From the NCBI GenBank assembly GCA_004292675.1, contig RDXO01000023.1:1-55676 (forward strand): 55,676 bases of DNA, read 5' to 3'. The notes beneath the pieces are model-generated. The model was not told where the DNA came from, made no database searches, and saw nothing but the letters and a program-made list of their open reading frames with translations. Made by a program: the position numbers and the translations under genes. Shown here piece after piece: positions 16,819 through 23,628 of the stretch. The stretch is from Alphaproteobacteria bacterium (lineage in GTDB: Bacteria; Pseudomonadota; Alphaproteobacteria; Rickettsiales; UBA998). Numbering within the stretch: position 1 is the stretch's first letter; every line of letters starts with the position of its first letter.

Positions 16819-17577
16819 TTATCCCGCGCTTTTTCCTGTTGCCATCACCGCTTCCACCACGCGCTCAGGCTGTGGTTGCGCCTCGCTAATGGTAGCAGAT
16901 GGGGCGGAGGTGCGTGCTTTAATTTCATCCGCTGCCCAAACCAAAAGATCGGGCTGCATATGATTCATCAATAATGGGGCTGTGCGCGTATAGCCAAAAT
17001 CTTTCATCGCGTCATGCACCACTTCTTTGATGCGGTCGTTCACGGATTGCATCGCCTGTTCTTGTTCAACGCAGGAAGCATCCTGCATTGTCTTCACTAA
17101 TTCTGGATCACAGCGCAGCATATGTATGTGATAGGCATGTTGCACACCATACATCGTTGCAGCTTGTGCAAAATCTAAAAGAAATGGCATGGTCTTTGGC
17201 TGTGTACCTATGTTCATCTCGATCATATTTTTTATCTCAGCACGTGAAATACACACAGCCAATGTCTCTGGATGGATATAAATTCCTTTCTCAGCAGGAT
17301 CATCAGTCAAGAGAATTGCGGATGGTTGCGTACCGAAGCGTTCACGCACATAGGCAACCCCATCGGCAAAAGCATGGCAAAATTTCGTGAAATCTTCAGG
17401 CGCAACAGACCCCGTCAACCGCCCAAGAAGTGCTTCTGGTGTCGGCATCTGCGGACTCGTCATTGCTTTGAAATACGCCACAGCATCATGGATCATCTCA
17501 GGATTATGCACGATAGCATCATAATAATGCTGATTCTCAACAGTTAAATCATTTGTCTTTGTCATGGCACGCATCAT
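16819..17577 (-). CDS. uncharacterised soluble protein
   Basis: A 252-residue, mostly helical, Met- and His-containing protein without signal peptide or membrane segments. No motif was recognised. The start may be 17577, 17574 or 17565; none has a good Shine-Dalgarno. It follows the NlpC/P60 gene by 50 bases on the same strand, so the two may be co-transcribed, and it is convergent with dxs. Base and codon use look like the neighbours. Confidence 0.65.
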   Translation of the reverse strand: MMRAMTKTNDLTVENQHYYDAIVHNPEMIHDAVAYFKAMTSPQMPTPEALLGRLTGSVAPEDFTKFCHAFADGVAYVRERFGTQPSAILLTDDPAEKGIYIHPETLAVCISRAEIKNMIEMNIGTQPKTMPFLLDFAQAATMYGVQHAYHIHMLRCDPELVKTMQDASCVEQEQAMQSVNDRIKEVVHDAMKDFGYTRTAPLLMNHMQPDLLVWAADEIKARTSAPSATISEAQPQPERVVEAVMATGKSAG

Positions 17578-17627
17578 AATCTACGCACGGGCAAATGAAC
17601 AATGAATTTTTTATGACAACATTGTCG

Positions 17628-18059
17628 TTATCCCAACACACGAAATATCGATGCAAGCCTACGCATCCATGTCGCATCATAATGATGCTCTACCACGCAC
17701 CCTGCACTCTGATAGGCATGAATCAACATCGGCATCGGAGCATCCGCATAAATAGCCACATGTTGCGCCCGCCCTTCAATACGAAACAAGCCAATATCGC
17801 CATGCTGCCATGCATCAACCTCACGGCAGGCATCGGATAGGGTAGCATAGAGATGCTGCACGCATGGCATGGTGCTGTAGGCACGCTGATCATGGTGCGT
17901 CAAAGGCACGCCATGACGATCAACAAGCTGCAAGGATGCAGCAATGCCCATAAGCAGCCCAAGGCAATCAACACCATAGCGTGTTCGCCCTTGATGCACA
18001 AACGGCACACCAAGCCATGAGCGCGCTTCTTGAATAATATCATCTGGAGTATGCTTCAT
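17628..18059 (-). CDS. NlpC/P60 cell-wall peptidase of the phage/gene-transfer-agent type
   Basis: A 143-residue papain-like hydrolase cleaving peptidoglycan peptides. The catalytic Cys32 is in GVDCLGLL and the catalytic His100 in AQHVAIY, with a polar third position near His114. The N-terminal EARSWLGVPFVHQG is the pattern of the phage-tail/GTA NlpC group rather than of cellular lipoproteins such as Spr. There is no signal peptide, as in the phage type. No tail or capsid genes are nearby, so it is an orphan, either a prophage/GTA remnant or a domesticated enzyme. Confidence 0.85.
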   Translation of the reverse strand: MKHTPDDIIQEARSWLGVPFVHQGRTRYGVDCLGLLMGIAASLQLVDRHGVPLTHHDQRAYSTMPCVQHLYATLSDACREVDAWQHGDIGLFRIEGRAQHVAIYADAPMPMLIHAYQSAGCVVEHHYDATWMRRLASIFRVLG

Positions 18060-18102
18060 GCCTCACAGCATAAATTGCCCATGATCACTACGGAAGGGGC
18101 AA

Positions 18103-18300
18103 TCAACAGCCTTGATTATAATAGCTGCACCAAAAACTATGATCAGGGTCGGGTTCAAAAAACACATCTTCCAACTTCTCAGCATCAGAATGAAGCGGAC
18201 TAATACCCGTGCCTTGATTCCATAGCCCATCAATATGTTCCAAATCACTGGCGCACGAGGTGAGGGAACAAACGAAAAAAAACAATAGAACATTTCTCAT
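18103..18300 (-). CDS. small lipoprotein
   Basis: A 65-residue protein starting at ATG 18300 with a short signal peptide (MRNVLLFFFV) and a lipobox LTSC, which makes Cys16 the lipidated residue. The mature part is about 50 residues, acidic and aromatic (HSFWCSYY near the end), with no family I recognise. The longer frame from 18438 runs through a repeat and is not credible. It sits 43 bases upstream of the NlpC/P60 gene on the same strand. Confidence 0.65.
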   Translation of the reverse strand: MRNVLLFFFVCSLTSCASDLEHIDGLWNQGTGISPLHSDAEKLEDVFFEPDPDHSFWCSYYNQGC

Positions 18301-18341
18301 TCTTATACTATACCGTAAGCATTGACTCATTTCAACAATTA

Positions 18342-18487
18342 AGAAGCTGTGTACGCAGTTTTTGAAAACCGCCGAAACGCTTGTGTTTTTGAGAACCGCA
18401 GCGGAGTGTACATAGAAGTACATGAGCAGCGGAAGCACAAAAAACCGAACGTTGCAGGCATTTTGAAAAGCTGTGTATGTAGCTTCT
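18342..18487. repeat. GTACAT repeat, copy B, with flanking inverted repeat
   Basis: The core at 18391-18439 matches copy A at 11757-11805. It is bracketed by AGAAGCT (18342-18348) and AGCTTCT (18481-18487) with further partial complementarity inside, so the whole 146-bp unit can fold back. The plsC GTG start lies ten bases after its right end. The open frames across it are repeat-derived. Confidence 0.7.
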
Positions 18488-18496
18488 TAGATAGGT

Positions 18497-19234
18497 GTGC
18501 GTTCTGTGGTTTATATTCGCTCTGCTTTGTATCTTATCCTCTTTCTGATTGCGACTATGTGTATTGCACTATGGTATGCACCATGCTTATGGAGCAAAAA
18601 ACATCATGCCACCAAAGCAAGAATCCCCCTTCTTTGGACAAAAATAGCCTTAACGCTACAAAAGCACATACTTGATCTTGATTATGAGGTACGCACCCAT
18701 ACGCCTTTGCCACAAGGAGGCGTTGTCTATGCAGTCAAGCATCAATCCGCATGGGAGACCATCGCCTTGTGGCATATTATTGATCGTCCTGTCTTTGTAT
18801 TGAAAAAAGAATTGCTTTCCATACCTCTTTTTGGCGCATACCTTGCCGCAAGCGATCATATCGCCATTGATCGCACGGATGGCATTAAAGCAATCCAACA
18901 GATTAACTCGCAGGTCGCGCATTTTCTCGCGCAGGGGCGTAATGTGGTGATGTTCCCTGAGGGAACACGCACGTCCGTTGGGGAAGATAGCCGTTATAAG
19001 AGTGGCATCGCGCTTTTATATCATGCACTCTCCCCTACCCTCTACCCTGTCGCGCTTAATTCGGGATGCTTCTGGAGTCGCAATGCATGGGTACGTAAAG
19101 CGGGTACGGTGGAGGTTGAAATCCTCCCCCCTATGCCATCAGGGTTAGACAAACAAGCATTCATGCGCTCACTCAAAGAGCAGATTGAAGGCACGACGAC
19201 GCAGCTTGTGGAACATGCTCGCCTACGTTCCTAA
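18497..19234 (+). CDS. plsC: 1-acyl-sn-glycerol-3-phosphate acyltransferase
   Basis: A membrane enzyme making phosphatidic acid in phospholipid synthesis. It has 245 residues. An N-terminal membrane helix (about 9-28) is followed by the acyltransferase block I KHQSAWE (His82 with Glu87 in place of the more common Asp), block III FPEGTRT (153-159) and block IV around YPVALNSG. The start is a GTG directly after the dispersed repeat; no in-frame ATG upstream keeps the membrane helix. It is monocistronic. Confidence 0.93.
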   Translation: MRSVVYIRSALYLILFLIATMCIALWYAPCLWSKKHHATKARIPLLWTKIALTLQKHILDLDYEVRTHTPLPQGGVVYAVKHQSAWETIALWHIIDRPVFVLKKELLSIPLFGAYLAASDHIAIDRTDGIKAIQQINSQVAHFLAQGRNVVMFPEGTRTSVGEDSRYKSGIALLYHALSPTLYPVALNSGCFWSRNAWVRKAGTVEVEILPPMPSGLDKQAFMRSLKEQIEGTTTQLVEHARLRS

Positions 19235-19291
19235 GAACCTGCCCTGAATCTCTCTCTTATGGGCTGCAAATGGCGATTTTTTGCGCTTCTG

Positions 19292-19387
19292 TTGCTCACC
19301 ACCCTTCACATTATGTAAATATTTCACGCTATGCATTCGGTCTTATGCTCCCCCGCAAGCGGTGGAGTAAACCTTTCATATCTCATT
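19292..19387. repeat. MITE-like repeat, copy 2
   Basis: Matches 14732-14824 closely over about 90 bases (ATGTAAATATTT, CGCTATGCATT, the CTCCCCCGC hairpin at 19348-19367 with one mismatch, and TTCATATCTCAT). Its right terminal inverted repeat is missing or diverged. It lies after plsC, where it may help end transcription. Confidence 0.75.
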
Positions 19388-19445
19388 TCACAACAGGTTC
19401 TAAGAACCCCCCATCACTGCATCATTTTTAGCACGTATTCCCCTT

Positions 19446-19476
19446 TGTGGATAAGTTTTGCACAAACTTATCCACA
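19446..19476. promoter_or_regulatory. inverted pair of perfect DnaA boxes
   Basis: TGTGGATAA (19446-19454) and TTATCCACA (19468-19476) are both exact DnaA-box consensus sequences and form a perfect 13-bp inverted repeat around a 5-base centre. A third, one-mismatch box TTTTCCACA lies at 19592-19600. This points to DnaA-controlled expression of the dcw genes or to an origin-like element. Confidence 0.8.
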
Positions 19477-19516
19477 GGCACGGTTGCGTGCGCTCTTTTC
19501 TATGTGAATCAATAAA

Positions 19517-19529
19517 AATCAATAACTTA
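19517..19529 (+). promoter_or_regulatory. IHF-like binding site
   Basis: AATCAATAACTTA fits the IHF consensus WATCAANNNNTTR exactly. It lies in an AT-rich stretch between the DnaA boxes and the promoter. A single consensus match of this length can occur by chance. Confidence 0.4.
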
Positions 19530-19577
19530 ACTCATTTTTATACGCTCTATAACCATGCATTTTTCCCAAGTAAATGC

Positions 19578-19606
19578 TTGACCTTTCCAAGTTTTCCACA
19601 TATTAT
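19578..19606 (+). promoter_or_regulatory. sigma70 promoter of the dcw operon
   Basis: TTGACC (19578-19583) and TATTAT (19601-19606) are separated by exactly 17 bases. Transcription would start near 19613 and run into the small membrane gene and mraZ. A DnaA-like box (19592-19600) lies in the spacer. Confidence 0.7.
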
Positions 19607-19640
19607 CCCAAATAAGACCAAAGATTCCCAAAAATATCCA
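19606..19640 (-). promoter_or_regulatory. phased MraZ-type operator boxes
   Basis: On the minus strand, TGGAT, TGGGA, TGGTC and TGGGA occur with exactly 10-bp periodicity (ending at 19640, 19630, 19620 and 19610 in plus coordinates), which is the TGGGN-N5 spacing known for MraZ operators. They overlap the -10 element and the expected start site, so MraZ binding would repress the operon. Confidence 0.6.
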
Positions 19641-19744
19641 AACACGGATCACGCAGGAAGGGGAAAACCCAACCCATCCTCATCATATCGGCAATGGATA
19701 ACGTCAGAATCACGGTTACATTATTATTTTTGAGGGAAATTCTT

Positions 19745-20041
19745 ATGAACGCCAGCGTCTCTACTTCATGGCAAGAGCCAGTTACTCCTCCCGATGTAAA
19801 TGCGATCTATCGTAGCTATGGCTTCACGCCTGAATCGGTGCGATCTGCTGAAGCAGAAGATGAGGCGATTAATCGCTACCTTGCGACGTTGATGAATGAC
19901 TCAAGCACACCGAAGGCAGCAGAAGGCACATGGGGAAGTCGCGTCACTCAATGGGTGCGTTCCAATGATGCGCTGTGTCTTTTGACCCTATTGCCCGTTA
20001 TCATATGGACGATTCTTTGCGCCTGCATTGAACTCCTCTAG
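19745..20041 (+). CDS. small tail-anchored membrane protein preceding mraZ
   Basis: A 98-residue protein with a soluble N-terminal region (1-72, acidic, with PDVNAIYRSYGFTPE) and one C-terminal membrane helix (about 76-96), so it is probably tail-anchored in the inner membrane. A GAGGG ribosome site lies 9 bases before the ATG. It is first in the dcw transcript and 33 bases ahead of mraZ, with no family I recognise. Its place between the operator and mraZ suggests a link to division or envelope growth (inference). Confidence 0.7.
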   Translation: MNASVSTSWQEPVTPPDVNAIYRSYGFTPESVRSAEAEDEAINRYLATLMNDSSTPKAAEGTWGSRVTQWVRSNDALCLLTLLPVIIWTILCACIELL

Positions 20042-20074
20042 GCATCATCTAAGAGGAAAAAGGCATTACATTCT

Positions 20075-20533
20075 ATGGCATTATTTTTATCAAACTTTAG
20101 CAAGAAGATTGATAAAAAGGGGCGGGTATCCGTTCCCTCAACCTTTCGTGCTGTGGTGCAGTCGGAAGAATTTCATGGGATTGTTGCCTATCAATCTTTC
20201 ATTAATCCGTGCATTGAAGCGTGCGCCATGAGCCGTATTGAGGCCATGTGTGAGCGCATTGAAGCACTTGACCCCTTCTCAGAAGAACATGATGCGTTTG
20301 CTGCAACCATTCTTGGCGGAAGCGTGCAACTGCCTTTTGATGGTGAAGGGCGCATCGTCTTATCCCCTGAATTGCTCGCATCTGTTGGTATTGATGAAGA
20401 AGCGGTATTTGTAGGAAAAGGGAAAACTTTTGAAATATGGGAACCGACAGCCTATGCACGTTACGCAGAAGAAAGCCGTACCTTGGCACTGCAAAAACGT
20501 GCATTACTTCGTAGTTCCACAGGGGGGCAATAA
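20075..20533 (+). CDS. mraZ: transcriptional regulator MraZ
   Basis: A 152-residue protein with two AbrB/SpoVT-like DNA-binding repeats: KIDKKGRVSVPSTFRAVV near residue 10 and DGEGRIVLSPELLASVGI near 88. MraZ binds clustered TGGGN repeats upstream of its own operon and represses dcw expression in the species studied. The stop overlaps the rsmH start by one base. The phased boxes at 19606-19640 are the expected target. Confidence 0.95.
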   Translation: MALFLSNFSKKIDKKGRVSVPSTFRAVVQSEEFHGIVAYQSFINPCIEACAMSRIEAMCERIEALDPFSEEHDAFAATILGGSVQLPFDGEGRIVLSPELLASVGIDEEAVFVGKGKTFEIWEPTAYARYAEESRTLALQKRALLRSSTGGQ

Positions 20534-21495
20534 TGCAGCCCCATATTCCCGTTTTAGTCGATGAGGTAATCGCCTCACTTGCATTGCATGATGATGCGAT
20601 GATTGTCGATGGCACATTTGGTGCAGGTGGCTATAGTGAAGCGGTACTCAGCAGCAGCAAGGCACGCATCATCGCTTTGGATCGTGACCCATCGGTGCAA
20701 CCGCATGTCGAACGCTTACGGCAACTTTATGGCGCACGCTTTGCGTTTCATGCAGGGTGCTTTTCGCAGATGCCTCAGATTTTGGCGCATACACTACCCG
20801 TGCATGGCATTATGTTGGATATTGGCGTATCCTCCATGCAACTTGATACCCCCGATCGCGGTTTTTCTTTTCGCTTTGATGCCCCGCTCGATATGCGCAT
20901 GGAGCAACAAGGGCGCAGCGCAGCGGATATTGTCAACTCAACCCCAGAAGAAGAACTTGCCTCGCTTTTATGGCATTATGGTGAAGAACGCGCCTCACGC
21001 AAAATCGCCCGTGCGATCATTGCACAACGCGCCATAGAACCTCTCAGCACCACACGGCAGTTGCGCGATCTCATCCACCGTATCATCCCGCCGCGTGGCG
21101 CAACGATTGACCCCGCGACGCGTACTTTTCAAGCATTGCGCATTGTCGTCAATGATGAATTAGGGGAATTGACCCACGGCTTAGAAGCCGCTGAACAGAT
21201 ATTAGCACCGCAAGGACGGATCGCAGTTGTGACCTTTCATTCTCTTGAAGATCGCATTGTTAAGCATTTCTTGCGTGACGCTGAACATAGGGAAGAACAT
21301 GGCACACGTCATCGCCCTGCACCCATCAGTGAACAACAAGCCCCCATCTTTCATTCCGTCACTCGTAAACCCATCGTGGCAACGGATGATGCATGTCGGC
21401 ACAATCCACGCGCACGCAGCGCAAAATTACGCGTGGCAGAGCGCACCTCAGCTCCTGCACGCACCATAAAGCAAGGGAGGACAAACTATGCGTGA
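20533..21495 (+). CDS. rsmH: 16S rRNA (cytosine(1402)-N4)-methyltransferase
   Basis: A SAM-dependent enzyme (formerly MraW) that methylates C1402 in the decoding centre. It has 320 residues. HIPVL(V)DEV at the N-terminus, the SAM-binding VDGTFGAGGYS near 25-35, LDIGVSSMQLD and DRGFSFR, RTFQALRIVVNDEL and VVTFHSLEDRIVK are all family signatures. It is second in the conserved mraZ-rsmH-ftsL order and overlaps ftsL by eight bases. Confidence 0.97.
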   Translation: MQPHIPVLVDEVIASLALHDDAMIVDGTFGAGGYSEAVLSSSKARIIALDRDPSVQPHVERLRQLYGARFAFHAGCFSQMPQILAHTLPVHGIMLDIGVSSMQLDTPDRGFSFRFDAPLDMRMEQQGRSAADIVNSTPEEELASLLWHYGEERASRKIARAIIAQRAIEPLSTTRQLRDLIHRIIPPRGATIDPATRTFQALRIVVNDELGELTHGLEAAEQILAPQGRIAVVTFHSLEDRIVKHFLRDAEHREEHGTRHRPAPISEQQAPIFHSVTRKPIVATDDACRHNPRARSAKLRVAERTSAPARTIKQGRTNYA

Positions 21496-21823
21496 TATTC
21501 TATGGATCGCCTTATGCATGATTGGTGCTTTGATGCTCTATGAGCTAAAATATCAAGTGCATACCGCACATGAAACCACCCTCAAACTTGAGCGCGAATT
21601 ACGTCATGAGCGTGAGCAACTGCATATGGCAGAAGTGGAATGGACGTATGTCAGTCGCCCTGAGCGCGTTGCCGCACTTGCACAAACCCATCTACAACTC
21701 ACCCCGATTGCCCCTGAACAAATCATGCAGCGTGATACGGTATTTTCTGCCCTCACCTTCCCAGAACAACCAAGCCTTCATCCGCATCATCATGCGGTTG
21801 CCCTCCCTCAAGGAGTCCGTTAA
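21488..21823 (+). CDS. ftsL: cell division protein FtsL
   Basis: A 111-residue bitopic protein: a short cytoplasmic end, a membrane helix (4-19), then a periplasmic coiled coil (25-50) and the FtsL-type pattern EWTYVSRPERVAALAQTHLQLTP (about 50-75). FtsL joins FtsB and FtsQ in the divisome and helps activate FtsW-FtsI. The sequence is poorly conserved, so the call rests on topology, that pattern and position between rsmH and ftsI. AAGGGAGG lies in front of the ATG. Confidence 0.9.
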   Translation: MRDILWIALCMIGALMLYELKYQVHTAHETTLKLERELRHEREQLHMAEVEWTYVSRPERVAALAQTHLQLTPIAPEQIMQRDTVFSALTFPEQPSLHPHHHAVALPQGVR

Positions 21824-23628
21824 TGCGCCCAATCAACGCCCATATCAATATCGCGCCCTCCTACAACGTTGATGCGTGTCGTACACGTATGATGTGGGTA
21901 TTGGTAGGCTTTGCGATCATGTATGCCCTCCTTGCCGTGAAAATGGTTGATGCCAACAAAGGCGATCGCAGCCTTGGTCGATTATTTAGCGAAGCCTATC
22001 ATGATATTGATACCACCACCTCGCAAACAGTCGCAAGCGTTGAGATGATGCGTGGCACGGTGAAAACCGAGGGGGAGCGTTGGCAACCTAATGTCCCCGC
22101 CATGGTGATGCCACGTCAATCGATTCGGGATCGCAATGGCGTATTACTCGCAAGTTCCGTTCCCACCCGTTCATTATATGTCCGCCCCCGTGAAATTATT
22201 GATGCACAGGATACCGCGCAACGTATCCATACCGCCCTACCGCAACTTGATCTGATAACTCTGAATAAGCGCATCACCTCAAAAGCAAAGTTCGTGTGGC
22301 TGCACCATCACCTCACGCCCAAAGAACAAGAAGCGGTGTTGTGGGCAGGTATTCCGGGCGTTTATCTTCATGATGATTATCGCCGTATGTATCCGCATGG
22401 GCATTTGATGGCGCATGTGTTGGGCTATACTGATGATTATGGCAAAGGGCTTGCAGGGGTGGAAAAATCCTTTGATCGTCAATTAATGAGCGATGAAGAG
22501 ATCAGCCCGCTAACCTTATCCATCGATGTGCGGATGCAGCAGGCTCTCTATGATGCGGTGGCAAAAGCCATGTTCAAGCATCAAGCAATAGGGGCAGCGG
22601 GTGCGATTTTTCATATACCCACAGGGCAAGCACGCGCCATGATAAGCCTGCCTGATTTTGATCCGAACCGTCCACGTGCTTTTCCCGCAAGCGCACATTT
22701 CAACCGCTTAACGGTTGGGGAATATGAGTTAGGATCAATCTTCAAAACATTATCACTTGCTTTTGCGCTGGAGCATGGCAATGTGACGATGACGCAAGGT
22801 TATGATGCCACCCATCCCATCCGTTTTCAAGGCAACACGATACGCGATTTTCACCCTAAACGCCGTTGGCTGAGCGTACCCGAGATATTAGTCTATTCCT
22901 CCAACATTGGCACGGTGAAAATGGTGCAAGATGTAGGCATGGAAAAACAACGCGCTTTCTTGCATCAAGTGGGGCTATTTGAACCTGTTGGGCTAGAAAT
23001 CAAAGAATTTGCCGTACCCAAAGCGCGCAAAACATGGAAACCCGTAGAAAGTGCCACCATTTCCTTTGGGCATGGCATTTCAGTAACCCCGATGCACCTC
23101 ATCCGTGGAATGCTTGCCGTCAATAATGGCGGAGAATATCGTGATGTGACTTTGCTGGATAATCAGAAAAAAGATGCAACGCGCATTCTTGGCAAAGAAA
23201 CTTCCTATCACGTCAACCGTTTGATGCGCGCCGTAGTGCAGCATGGCACAGCCTCAAAAGCAGATGTCAAAGGCTACGCCGTTGGCGCAAAAACAGGCAC
23301 AGCGAATAAGGTTGTGAATGGACGTTACTCCGCAGATAAAAAACTTTCCTCGCTGATTGCCGCCTTCCCCATGCCACAGCCCGAATATTTCGTCTTTATC
23401 ATGCTCGATGAGCCTATCGGCACGAAAGATACCTTTAATTACGCAACGGCAGGATGGGTAGCAGCACCCGCCGCCGCTGAAGTCATCCGTGCTATTGCAC
23501 CTATGGCAGGTATCCCGCCTATTTATTTTATGCCAGAGGATGATATTGATCGCATGATTATATCTGCAGCATACCGCGCTAAACATGGAGTGAACCCACC
23601 TTATGTCCAAAAAACTTCTGCTTACTGA
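21823..23628 (+). CDS. ftsI: peptidoglycan D,D-transpeptidase FtsI (PBP3)
   Basis: The septal class B penicillin-binding protein. It has 601 residues. A membrane anchor lies at about 24-41. The PBP dimerisation domain starts near RQSIRDRNGVLLA (98-110), followed by the transpeptidase active-site motifs: SIFK (Ser305-Lys308), SSN (359-361) and KTGT in AVGAKTGTANK near 490. An AAGGAG site precedes the ATG, and the end overlaps murE by 26 bases. Confidence 0.97.
   Translation: MRPINAHINIAPSYNVDACRTRMMWVLVGFAIMYALLAVKMVDANKGDRSLGRLFSEAYHDIDTTTSQTVASVEMMRGTVKTEGERWQPNVPAMVMPRQSIRDRNGVLLASSVPTRSLYVRPREIIDAQDTAQRIHTALPQLDLITLNKRITSKAKFVWLHHHLTPKEQEAVLWAGIPGVYLHDDYRRMYPHGHLMAHVLGYTDDYGKGLAGVEKSFDRQLMSDEEISPLTLSIDVRMQQALYDAVAKAMFKHQAIGAAGAIFHIPTGQARAMISLPDFDPNRPRAFPASAHFNRLTVGEYELGSIFKTLSLAFALEHGNVTMTQGYDATHPIRFQGNTIRDFHPKRRWLSVPEILVYSSNIGTVKMVQDVGMEKQRAFLHQVGLFEPVGLEIKEFAVPKARKTWKPVESATISFGHGISVTPMHLIRGMLAVNNGGEYRDVTLLDNQKKDATRILGKETSYHVNRLMRAVVQHGTASKADVKGYAVGAKTGTANKVVNGRYSADKKLSSLIAAFPMPQPEYFVFIMLDEPIGTKDTFNYATAGWVAAPAAAEVIRAIAPMAGIPPIYFMPEDDIDRMIISAAYRAKHGVNPPYVQKTSAY

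Larger units (their letters stand above)
19235..19744. other. 510-bp regulatory region between plsC and the dcw cluster
   Basis: There is no credible gene. From left to right it holds the second copy of the 107-bp repeat, an inverted pair of perfect DnaA boxes, an IHF-like site, a sigma70 promoter with phased MraZ-type boxes and a GAGGG ribosome site for the first gene of the dcw run. Confidence 0.8.

Noticed and set aside
18349..18675. Plus-strand 108-residue frame across the GTACAT repeat
   Set aside because: Its first half is repeat sequence (GVYIEVHEQRK type) and its second half lies in the wrong frame over plsC.
19446..19640. Chromosomal origin of replication
   Set aside because: Only two perfect and one imperfect DnaA box were found, with no dnaA, parAB, gidA or hemE nearby; regulation of the dcw operon is the simpler reading, so it is reported only as a possibility.
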